Source: Planctomycetota bacterium
GTDB lineage: Bacteria > Planctomycetota > Phycisphaerae > WQYP01
Reading direction: 5' to 3'
Assembly (NCBI GenBank): GCA_021805585.1
Contig: JAJZEY010000108.1
Coordinates: 1 to 7,497 of the forward strand
Length of the DNA: 7,497 bases
The notes beneath the pieces are model-generated. The model was not told where the DNA came from. It did no database searches and was given only the letters and a program-made list of their open reading frames with translations. Shown piece after piece: positions 1-5,884 of the stretch (the first letter of the stretch is position 1; each line of letters begins with the position of its first letter). A program made the position numbers and the translations under genes.

Positions 1-29
1 CTCACTACTCTCTAAATTCTCCTGCTCTA

Positions 30-50
30 CGTTGCGGCGGCAACGCTTTT
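30..50 (+). terminator. Possible weak intrinsic terminator of an upstream gene
   Basis: CGTTGC (30-35) and GCAACG (40-45) form a perfect 6-bp stem with a GGCG loop, followed directly by CTTTT. The stem is short and the T tract is only four bases, so it is a weak candidate. It would end a plus-strand gene lying left of the window. No coding sequence can be recognised in positions 1-155. Confidence 0.3.
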
Positions 51-102
51 CCCTTCCCGATAAAAACGGGCACACCCCCAAATACAGCCAAAGCGGGCTG
101 GC

Positions 103-131
103 TTGCCTGTCCGCGGCTATCATGCCATAAT
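103..131 (+). promoter_or_regulatory. Predicted sigma70-type promoter of the pnt operon
   Basis: TTGCCT at 103-108 (4 of 6 to the -35 consensus) and CATAAT at 126-131 (5 of 6 to the -10 consensus) are separated by exactly 17 nt. Transcription would begin near 138, giving a leader of about 24 nt that contains the GGAG ribosome site at 150-153. No operator or riboswitch fits in so short a leader. This is inferred from consensus matching only. Confidence 0.55.
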
Positions 132-161
132 CCCAGCCAGGGCAAGTCTGGAGAAATGAAA

Positions 162-1319
162 ATGATTGTTGCAACCGTGCGGGAATCCTGGCCGGGTGAA
201 AATTGTGCCGCGATCACACCGCAGCGAGCCAGCCTTTTTATTAAGGCCGGTTTCCAGGTGCATTTTCAGGCCGGCTGTGGTACCGCCGCCGGATTTTCCG
301 ACGAGCAATACAGCCAGCAGGGTGTGAAAATAGTCGCGGATCGCGCGGCGGTGCTGGGATCCGCGGACATTCTGGTTCAGCTTCATACGCCCGGTTCCAT
401 GCATCCGCAAGATTCCGCGGATATAGCGGCGATCAGGCAGGGGGCACTGGTTATCGGCTTTGCCGATCCGTACGCCAGCCGGGCGGGGATAGAGGCGTTG
501 GCACTCCGGGGCGTCACGCTGCTGGCCATGGAACTTCTGCCGCGCATAAGCCGCGCCCAGAATATGGATGCACTTTCGGCCATGGCGTCGCTGGCCGGTT
601 ACAAGGCCGTCCTGCTGGCGGCCCATTACCTGCCAAAAATATTTCCCATGATGGTGACGGCGGCGGGCACTATTACCGGGGCCCGAGTGTTGGTAATTGG
701 TGCCGGTGTGGCCGGCCTGCAAGCTATTGCCACAGCGCGGCGGCTGGGGGCGCAGGTCAGCGGCTATGATGTCCGCCCGGCCGTAAAAGAGCAGATTCTA
801 AGCCTTGGTGCCAAGTTTGTTGAACTGCCGCTGGAAAAGAAGGATGCCCAAACCGCCGGTGGCTATGCCACCGAACAGTCCGCCGATGAGCAGGCACGCC
901 AGCGGGAATTGATGGGCCGTGCGGTGGCGGATTCAGACGTGGTGATAAGCACGGCAGCCGTTCCGGGGCGAAAGGCACCCGTTCTGTTGACGCGGTCCAT
1001 GATTGAAGCCATGGCTCCGGGATCGGTGGTGGTGGATCTTGCGGCGTCACGCGGCGGCAACTGCGAATTAACCCGGCCGGATGAAGTTGTCCTGCATCAT
1101 GGCGTAACGATTCTTGGACCAACCAATTTACCGGCGGCTGCGGCCTTTCACGCCAGTCAGGTGTATGCCAATACCATTGGAAATTTGCTGGTGCATCTGG
1201 TGAAAAAAGGTGAGTTAGTTCTGAATATGGATGATCAGATAACACGTGAATTGATGGTGCTTAAAGACGGCGTGCTGGTGAATTCCGCAATTCAAAAGGA
1301 ATGGGGAATACGCGCATAG
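162..1319 (+). CDS. pntAA: NAD(P) transhydrogenase subunit alpha part 1 (domain I, NAD(H)-binding)
   Basis: Cytoplasmic NAD(H)-binding subunit of the proton-translocating transhydrogenase, which passes hydride from NADH to NADP+ at the cost of the proton gradient. The 385 residues match the usual length of separate PntAA proteins. It has an AlaDH/PNT N-terminal domain, then a Rossmann domain with GAGVAGLQA at 180-188 and the ribose-binding acidic residue D203. The catalytic loop (PRISRAQNMD) carries R128, Q133 and D136, which correspond to the Arg-Gln-Asp triad known from the Rhodospirillum rubrum enzyme. TAAVPGRKAP at 264-273 is another family signature. An ATG at 156 is in frame but lies only 2 nt from the GGAG at 150-153. 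The ATG at 162 has an 8-nt spacer and matches the family N-terminus, so I chose it. First gene of pntAA-pntAB-pntB, 45 nt before pntAB. Confidence 0.96.
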   Translation: MIVATVRESWPGENCAAITPQRASLFIKAGFQVHFQAGCGTAAGFSDEQYSQQGVKIVADRAAVLGSADILVQLHTPGSMHPQDSADIAAIRQGALVIGFADPYASRAGIEALALRGVTLLAMELLPRISRAQNMDALSAMASLAGYKAVLLAAHYLPKIFPMMVTAAGTITGARVLVIGAGVAGLQAIATARRLGAQVSGYDVRPAVKEQILSLGAKFVELPLEKKDAQTAGGYATEQSADEQARQRELMGRAVADSDVVISTAAVPGRKAPVLLTRSMIEAMAPGSVVVDLAASRGGNCELTRPDEVVLHHGVTILGPTNLPAAAAFHASQVYANTIGNLLVHLVKKGELVLNMDDQITRELMVLKDGVLVNSAIQKEWGIRA

Positions 1320-1338
1320 CGCGGCGCTCCAGCCCGCG
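1320..1338 (+). other. Small stem-loop between pntAA and pntAB
   Basis: CGCGG (1320-1324) pairs with CCGCG (1334-1338) around a 9-nt loop. No T tract follows, so it is not a terminator. It could affect mRNA stability between the cistrons, but a 5-bp stem in GC-rich DNA may well be chance. Confidence 0.2.
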
Positions 1339-1364
1339 GTAACCCGAATGCAAGGAGACTTGTT

Positions 1365-1658
1365 ATGAATGGAAATCTCGAATCGAATCTATTTGTGTTC
1401 GCATTGGCGGCGTTTCTGGGCTATGAGGTTGTGCGCCGCGTTTCACCGCAATTGCATACCCCGCTCATGTCCCTGACCAACGCGATTTCCGCTATTTCCG
1501 TGGTAGGGGCCATTGTGGTGACCGGGGCGAATCATGACTCCACACTGGTTTTGACGCTTGCTGTCATTGCCGTAGCCAGCGCCATGACCAACGTCATCAG
1601 CGGATTCATGATTACCGACCGAATGTTGAAAATGTTCAAGAAACGCCGGGATAAATAA
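1365..1658 (+). CDS. pntAB: NAD(P) transhydrogenase subunit alpha part 2 (membrane segment)
   Basis: Short integral membrane subunit that, with PntB, forms the proton-conducting domain II of the transhydrogenase. At 97 residues it has the normal length for a separate PntAB. Three hydrophobic segments are visible, at roughly residues 8-24, 35-53 and 60-83, which agrees with the three-helix PntAB of three-gene enzymes. The stretch HTPLMSLTNAIS (residues 31-42) is the family signature. The C-terminus is strongly basic (KMFKKRRDK), as expected for a cytoplasmic end. The ATG at 1365 is preceded by AAGGAG at 1352-1357 with a 7-nt spacer. It lies 45 nt after pntAA and 76 nt before the preferred pntB start. 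E. coli fuses this part to PntA, so the split state here is the three-subunit architecture. Confidence 0.95.
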   Translation: MNGNLESNLFVFALAAFLGYEVVRRVSPQLHTPLMSLTNAISAISVVGAIVVTGANHDSTLVLTLAVIAVASAMTNVISGFMITDRMLKMFKKRRDK

Positions 1659-1661
1659 TCC

Positions 1662-1721
1662 GCGGCATTACGTTTTTGCCGCATCACGTGTACGGATGGT
1701 GCGACCGCACAAGAATTTTTT
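1662..1721 (+). other. Two possible hairpins in the pntAB-pntB gap
   Basis: GCGGCA (1662-1667) can pair with TGCCGC (1677-1682) over a 9-nt loop. Further on, GTGC (1699-1702) and GCAC (1707-1710) enclose GACC, followed after five bases by a run of six T at 1716-1721. The second has the outline of an intrinsic terminator, but its stem is only 4 bp, so strong termination is unlikely. Either could tune pntB expression relative to the upstream cistrons. They are seen directly, but any role is inference. Confidence 0.3.
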
Positions 1722-1734
1722 GGGAGCAACCCCC

Positions 1735-3201
1735 ATGGCTTTTCCAGTCAATGGTTTGATGGAAGGTATTTCCGGGCTTTTTTCCGCCGCGGGGAAACAG
1801 GCTGCGGTTCTGGCCTCCGCTCCAGCCGCCCAATGGTATGTGTCACTTGCCAGCATCGCCGCGGCGGTCTTGTTTGTGTTCTCCCTGAAATGGTTAAGCT
1901 CCCATAAAACCGCGCGCTATGGGGTGTTGATGGGAGAAATTGGCATGGCCGCGGCCATTCTGGCCACGCTGTTTCTGCCGCAGGTGCATCATTACGGATG
2001 GATAGTCACGGCTTTTCTTATTGGCGGTGCCATTGGTGTGCCGCTGGCGGTGTTTACACCCATGACCGCCGTGCCCCAGCAGACCGCGCTGTCGCACGCA
2101 TTTGGTGCCCTGGCGGCGGCACTGGTCGGTGTGGCCGAGTTTTATCTGCATTACCCGCGCCTGAGCCAAAGTCTGATTATCAGCATTTGTTTTGAAACGC
2201 TGCTGGGATTTCTGACCTTTACCGGCAGCTTGATGGCGTTTGGCAAGCTGCAGGAAATTCTCCCCACCCGACCGATGGCCTATCCCTTCGGCAATGCCGT
2301 AAGCCTGGGCGTGCTGGCCGCGGCGGTGGGCGTCGGCACGTTTCTGGCTGTTTCGCCGTCCCACGCCTTTTTGTTTCCCGTCTTTATCAGTCTGGCGCTG
2401 CTGTTTGGCATTCTGCTGATTATTCCCATTGGCGGGGGCGATATGCCCACCGTTATCGCACTGCTTAACAGTTATGCCGGTCTTTCCGCATCCGCCATGG
2501 GCTTTGTAATTAATAACAAACTACTGATTGTGGCCGGGGCGCTGGAAGGATCCTCCGGATTTATTCTTTCCATGATCATGTGCAAGGCCATGAACCGGTC
2601 GTTTATGAATGTCCTCTTCGGCCAGATGCAGGCACCCGCCGCGGTTTCAAAGGATGATATTTATGGCGGGAAAATTAAAACAACCACGCCGGAAGAAGTG
2701 GCCGCCATGCTGGAGGGTGCCGGACGTGTGGTGATCGTGCCCGGCTATGGCCTTGCCGTCGCCCAGGCGCAGCACGCGACAGGTGAATTGTTTGAACTGC
2801 TGCACGACCGCGGAACAGATGTGGAATTCGCCATCCATCCGGTTGCCGGGCGAATGCCGGGCCACATGAATGTGCTGCTTGCAGAGGCGGACATTCCCTA
2901 TGACCGGCTGAAGGAAATGGATGAAATTAATTCTCAGTTTGAAAATGTGGACATGGTGATTGTCAACGGTGCCAATGATGTGGTCAACCCTGATGCGCGG
3001 GACAATGCCTCCAGCCCGATCGCCGGAATGCCGATTTTAAACGTGGACAAAGCCCGCACCGTGGTGGTGGTAAAGCGTAGCCTAAGCCCCGGTTTTGCCG
3101 GCATACCCAACCCGCTGTTTGCCAGGGACAACTGCCTGATGCTGTTTTCCGACGGAAAAAAGGCGATGGTGGATATTATTCAGGCCCTGAAAAAAGACTG
3201 A
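1735..3201 (+). CDS. pntB: NAD(P) transhydrogenase subunit beta
   Basis: Membrane subunit supplying most of the proton channel (domain II) and the cytoplasmic NADP(H)-binding domain III. About nine hydrophobic helices fill residues 34-295. H121 in ALSHAFG sits where the proton-pathway histidine of PntB (E. coli His91) is expected, and D236 in GGGDMP at the conserved acidic position. A linker ending near residue 325 leads to domain III. This carries PGYGLAVAQAQ (336-346), HPVAGRMPGHMNV (368-380), NGANDVVNP (411-419) and KRSLSPGFAG (447-456), the classic NADP-binding motifs. An in-frame ATG at 1696 would add 13 residues. I prefer 1735 because GGGAG at 1722-1726 lies 8 nt before it. The product is 488 residues, longer than the roughly 460 usual, because of an N-terminal stretch of about 30 residues before the first helix. 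Confidence 0.96.
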   Translation: MAFPVNGLMEGISGLFSAAGKQAAVLASAPAAQWYVSLASIAAAVLFVFSLKWLSSHKTARYGVLMGEIGMAAAILATLFLPQVHHYGWIVTAFLIGGAIGVPLAVFTPMTAVPQQTALSHAFGALAAALVGVAEFYLHYPRLSQSLIISICFETLLGFLTFTGSLMAFGKLQEILPTRPMAYPFGNAVSLGVLAAAVGVGTFLAVSPSHAFLFPVFISLALLFGILLIIPIGGGDMPTVIALLNSYAGLSASAMGFVINNKLLIVAGALEGSSGFILSMIMCKAMNRSFMNVLFGQMQAPAAVSKDDIYGGKIKTTTPEEVAAMLEGAGRVVIVPGYGLAVAQAQHATGELFELLHDRGTDVEFAIHPVAGRMPGHMNVLLAEADIPYDRLKEMDEINSQFENVDMVIVNGANDVVNPDARDNASSPIAGMPILNVDKARTVVVVKRSLSPGFAGIPNPLFARDNCLMLFSDGKKAMVDIIQALKKD

Positions 3202-3222
3202 TGCCGCGCTTCCCTGGCCCCA

Positions 3223-4227
3223 TTAAAACCCATTGAATGTTCCGGGTGCGTATACCCGCACACGCGTGACTTTTCCATCCCGCAAATTTACCAGGCTGGG
3301 AATTCCCGGATTTATCCGCCAGGTAAATTGCCGGTCCAGTTTAAGCTTCAGCCAGTCGGCGGGTGCAAGGTGTGCCGGCAAATGGCCCCATGGAGGCAAT
3401 TGCAGCAAAGCTATATGAATATGTGCGGGCTTCTTTTGCCGGTAATGCCGCGCCAGGCTCGCGATCGCCTGCTGGCATTCCGGACATCCATGATAATAAA
3501 TAATAACCAGCCATCGGCCATAGCTTAACTGATTCGCGACCTGCCCGGATCCGCCACCGGTAATGAATCGCTGCACCGGCAAATTCCGGCCGTACCAGCC
3601 TGGCGGGGTGGTAAACAGCAATCCATGGCCGCCCGTGATCTGGCCGTCCGCATGCAGATAGGCCGGCCGCCAGTACCGACTTCCCCGGAAGCCCATCCAC
3701 ACCAGAGCCACCACCAGCAGAAGCGCGGCGACATTGCGCAGGGTATATTGCCCGGCGGGCCGGGGTTTGCCCGCAATTCCCCGGCGCATTGACCAGGCCA
3801 TGATCCCCAGAATAAACAGGTCCAGTGTGACCGTAATCCATGGATTTACATGTACCGGTCCAAAGCACCCGCACGATGCGTCGCCACGCACGCCGCGGTA
3901 TGCCGATACCCCCGCAAAAACCAGAAACAGACAGATGGTGACCTGGGCCGCCGTCCGGGCTGTGCGTCCGGAAATCAGCCAGATTCCAATGGCCAGTTCC
4001 ATCAGCAATTCCAGCAGATCAATGAGTAAATGGTGCGAGGTTGATCCGTTAACCAGATCAATTCCTTTCAGTGCGCCGGATGTCAGCAGAACAAGGCCGG
4101 TGAAAATGGGCGGCACCTGGCTTAGCCATTCCCTGTTAAACATGCTGCGATGTGCCGGATCATGAGAATGCTCATGAAAATGCTCACCAGAATGTTCATG
4201 CGAAGGTTCTGGAGGATGCTGGGTCAT
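3223..4227 (-). CDS. MauE/DoxX-like membrane protein fused to a thioredoxin-like domain, His-rich N-terminus
   Basis: Probable envelope thiol-redox protein of 334 residues. Residues 4-26 are crowded with His (eight: H4, 10, 12, 16, 18, 20, 22, 26), which suggests metal binding. About five hydrophobic helices follow, near 39-55, 67-86, 93-110, 129-147 and 163-180. Between the third and fourth is SCGCFG (C119, C121), the conserved cysteine motif of MauE/DoxX-type redox membrane proteins. After helix five a soluble domain of about 150 residues resembles a thioredoxin fold. It has a CPEC motif (C248, C251) after a hydrophobic strand (WLVIIYYHG) and a likely cis-proline, P310 in GIPSLV. I infer electron transfer between the membrane dithiol and the CPEC domain. 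Start ATG overlaps the recO stop by four bases, with AAAGGGA at 4234-4240 and a 6-nt spacer. The partner is unknown, and no maturation target gene is adjacent. Confidence 0.75.
   Translation of the reverse strand: MTQHPPEPSHEHSGEHFHEHSHDPAHRSMFNREWLSQVPPIFTGLVLLTSGALKGIDLVNGSTSHHLLIDLLELLMELAIGIWLISGRTARTAAQVTICLFLVFAGVSAYRGVRGDASCGCFGPVHVNPWITVTLDLFILGIMAWSMRRGIAGKPRPAGQYTLRNVAALLLVVALVWMGFRGSRYWRPAYLHADGQITGGHGLLFTTPPGWYGRNLPVQRFITGGGSGQVANQLSYGRWLVIIYYHGCPECQQAIASLARHYRQKKPAHIHIALLQLPPWGHLPAHLAPADWLKLKLDRQFTWRINPGIPSLVNLRDGKVTRVRVYAPGTFNGF
4162..4197 (-). repeat. Three tandem 12-bp repeats encoding EHxx units
   Basis: Three codon-aligned 12-bp units lie at 4197-4186, 4185-4174 and 4173-4162. 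On the minus strand they encode EHSG, EHFH and EHSH, residues 11-22 of the membrane protein. The copies differ at a few bases each. This short in-frame expansion accounts for most of the His-rich N-terminal tail. Confidence 0.7.
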
Positions 4228-5042
4228 TGCTTGTCCCTTTCACTTGCAATCGACATTCCGCGATTTGCAGGCCGCTGAAAAATCTGGGCCAGCAGGCCTG
4301 CCGTCCGCAGACGGCGATCTGTTATCGCCTGGCACTGGGCCACAAGTAAATTGGCGGCACAATGCAGCGCGGCGGCATCCGCAGTCCGCTCCGGCGGCCG
4401 TTGCAACAGCTTCGCGGGCGGTGGCAGGCGATGCAGGGCAAGAATTATCGCGGATTGAACCTGAATTGTCTCCGCGCCGGCGGCGCAACTGCCGCAGGCC
4501 ACCGTGCCCATACCCGGAATAAACCGGACCGATGATCCGGGCCGAATCGCCTTACCGCATATTGTGCAGGCATCCAGCCGCGCCTGATAACCGGCGGCCG
4601 CCAGGGCGCACTTAAGATACGCTAACAGAGCCAGCCCGGAATGGGTTGTGGGAAGTTGATCAACGGCCGCCAATAATTGATCGTAAAGCGCCGCATGAGG
4701 ATCATGCGGAGAAAGCAGAGCAACGGTGAATTCGCAGATGATTTGTCCGGCATAAAATGCCGTCAGATTGCCGCGTATGGCCGCCTGATGATTCCGCACT
4801 TGCCAGGCCGTAAGGGTAGCCAGCTCCCCAATTCGCGGCATAATAAAAACCAGATCGCCTTCGGCCAGCAGGTCCAGCGGGCCACCGAAGGCCGACGCGC
4901 TTTTGGCGGCAAATTTACGCACTCCCTTGGCCAGTGCCGCAACCAGGCCATGCTGGCGCGTAAGCAGTGTGGCTACCTGCGAGGTTTCGGAGAAGTCCAG
5001 GACACGAAGACAGATTCCTTGATCATGGTCATAGTTCGGCAC
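4224..5042 (-). CDS. recO: DNA repair protein RecO
   Basis: RecF-pathway mediator that helps load RecA onto SSB-coated single-stranded DNA and anneals strands, in the cytoplasm. At 272 residues it has the normal length. The N-terminal OB-fold (about 1-80) shows the family pattern CLRVLDFSETS then LLTRQHG and AKGVRK. A helical domain follows, with a Cys4 zinc site formed by C159-x2-C162 and C183-x2-C186. The start is GTG at 5042. The in-frame TAA at 5052-5054 excludes any earlier start and the next in-frame Met is residue 68, well inside the domain. No Shine-Dalgarno precedes it, and a -10-like TAAAAT lies only 6 nt upstream, so translation looks leaderless. Its TGA overlaps the ATG of the following membrane protein (ATGA), implying translational coupling. 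Confidence 0.93.
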   Translation of the reverse strand: MPNYDHDQGICLRVLDFSETSQVATLLTRQHGLVAALAKGVRKFAAKSASAFGGPLDLLAEGDLVFIMPRIGELATLTAWQVRNHQAAIRGNLTAFYAGQIICEFTVALLSPHDPHAALYDQLLAAVDQLPTTHSGLALLAYLKCALAAAGYQARLDACTICGKAIRPGSSVRFIPGMGTVACGSCAAGAETIQVQSAIILALHRLPPPAKLLQRPPERTADAAALHCAANLLVAQCQAITDRRLRTAGLLAQIFQRPANRGMSIASERDKQ

Positions 5043-5048
5043 AAATTT

Positions 5049-5078
5049 ATTTTACACCGGACCGCGGGGATTTGACAC
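5049..5078 (-). promoter_or_regulatory. Predicted recO promoter giving a leaderless transcript
   Basis: On the minus strand, TAAAAT (5054-5049, 5 of 6 to the -10 consensus) is preceded by an 18-nt spacer and GTGTCA (5078-5073, 4 of 6 to the -35 consensus). Transcription would start about 7 nt after the -10 box, on or next to the GTG start codon at 5042. This explains why no ribosome site is visible. It is based on consensus matching only. Confidence 0.5.
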
Positions 5079-5140
5079 AGAAGAATATCCTGCACCGGTC
5101 CGCCCGCCGGCCGTTCAAGGTTGGCTGAGTATGAATCCGC

Positions 5141-5172
5141 AAAATTATTTAGTCGGCGGCATGGTGCCGCCG
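5141..5172 (-). terminator. Stem-loop over the end of the YceI gene, possible terminator
   Basis: On the minus strand CGGCGGCA (5172-5165) and TGCCGCCG (5161-5154) form a perfect 8-bp stem with a 3-nt loop, inside the last codons. The TAA stop follows and then TTTT at 5144-5141. The T tract is short and begins 9 nt after the stem, so termination may be partial. The position, between the porin-YceI pair and the predicted recO promoter, fits an operon end. Confidence 0.4.
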
Positions 5173-5861
5173 CGGATACGCTTGCCGCCTTTTCGGCGTG
5201 TTAAATGGCAGACCGCTTGCACCGAAACGGTATTGGACGATTGAATAATACCCAGCAACGCGGTGGGCGGACTGATGCCAAAATCCGTCATTTTGAGTTT
5301 CGTGCTTGTGGAAATGGTCAGTTGGCCGCCGGGTGCCGGAGCGACGGTTATTTGCAATGTCATATGCCGGGTCTTGCCGGCGACAATCAGTTTGCCCCAT
5401 GCGGAAAAGGTGTAGACGGCTGGCTTTGTAACCGAAGTCTTAAGCAGTTTCGCACTTGTTACCACGTAAGTTATAAGCGGAAATTTTCGATGGCGCAATC
5501 GCTTGTAAGCGGTATGTTCCATACCGGTATCACTGCTTTTCAGCGACAATACCGGAATCTTAACCGTCAGCGATACAAGTGCCGGGGCGGGCCGTCCGGT
5601 TACGCCGGGAAAAATAAGCGTCGCGCTTCCGCGGATCTGCGTTGACTTCAGCGCCCAGTCGTGAAATGTGGTGCTCCCGCCGGCTGTTACGTGCCCGGTC
5701 TTGCCGCTATACACAACCGCAGCCGGCGCGCTGGGCGTTGCCGCCTTGGCTACGCTTGCGGCCGTGTTGTGCGCCAATGTGCCGGTCAGGCCAACTAAAA
5801 CCACGGCGGTGCCGAAAAATCCGCCGAGGGCATGAAATCGGGTAAAACGGGTCTTGGTCAT
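5145..5861 (-). CDS. Secreted YceI-like domain protein
   Basis: YceI-like proteins form an extended, lipocalin-like beta-barrel that in characterised members binds polyisoprenoid or amphiphilic ligands in the periplasm. The ligand here is unknown. The 238-residue product begins with a basic tip (MTKTRFTRFH) and a hydrophobic segment at about 11-30, a likely signal peptide. An Ala/Pro-rich linker follows, then the domain from about residue 50 to 222. Family features are TTFHDWALKST (64-74), the strand LVSLTVKIPVLSLKS (95-109), the MEHTAYKRLRHRKFPLITY region (114-132) and the closing strand NTVSVQAVCHL (210-220). An unusual basic tail (TRRKGGKRIRGG) ends the protein. An in-frame GTG at 5885 would add eight residues. 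I chose the ATG at 5861 because GAGGTG lies just upstream. It follows the porin gene by 23 nt, so they are probably co-transcribed. Confidence 0.8.
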   Translation of the reverse strand: MTKTRFTRFHALGGFFGTAVVLVGLTGTLAHNTAASVAKAATPSAPAAVVYSGKTGHVTAGGSTTFHDWALKSTQIRGSATLIFPGVTGRPAPALVSLTVKIPVLSLKSSDTGMEHTAYKRLRHRKFPLITYVVTSAKLLKTSVTKPAVYTFSAWGKLIVAGKTRHMTLQITVAPAPGGQLTISTSTKLKMTDFGISPPTALLGIIQSSNTVSVQAVCHLTRRKGGKRIRGGTMPPTK

Positions 5862-5884
5862 GGTACACCTCATGCGTTCCGGCA

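Noticed and set aside
56..70. CCCG/CGGG inverted repeat around ATAAAAA
   Set aside because: The stem is only 4 bp and has no following T tract. It is below what can be told from chance.
120..722. A 200-residue open frame on the minus strand opposite pntAA
   Set aside because: It lies antisense to a confidently identified gene, its composition is not protein-like (scattered His, Arg and Gln), and it shows no domain or ribosome site.
1894..2364. A 156-residue open frame on the minus strand opposite pntB
   Set aside because: It is antisense to the conserved PntB membrane region. Its Gln/Arg/His-rich composition is what reversed hydrophobic codons produce.
3202..3222. Possible bidirectional terminator between the convergent pntB and MauE-thioredoxin stops
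   Set aside because: The 21-nt gap contains no inverted repeat with a T tract in either direction.
3341..3874. A 177-residue open frame in another frame of the MauE-thioredoxin gene
   Set aside because: It overlaps the motif-bearing frame on the same strand and shows no recognisable motif. The SCGCFG and CPEC frame is clearly the real one.
5072..5077. A perfect TTGACA on the plus strand upstream of recO
   Set aside because: No -10-like element lies 16-18 nt downstream, and no plus-strand gene follows. It overlaps the minus-strand -35 by chance of its complementary sequence.
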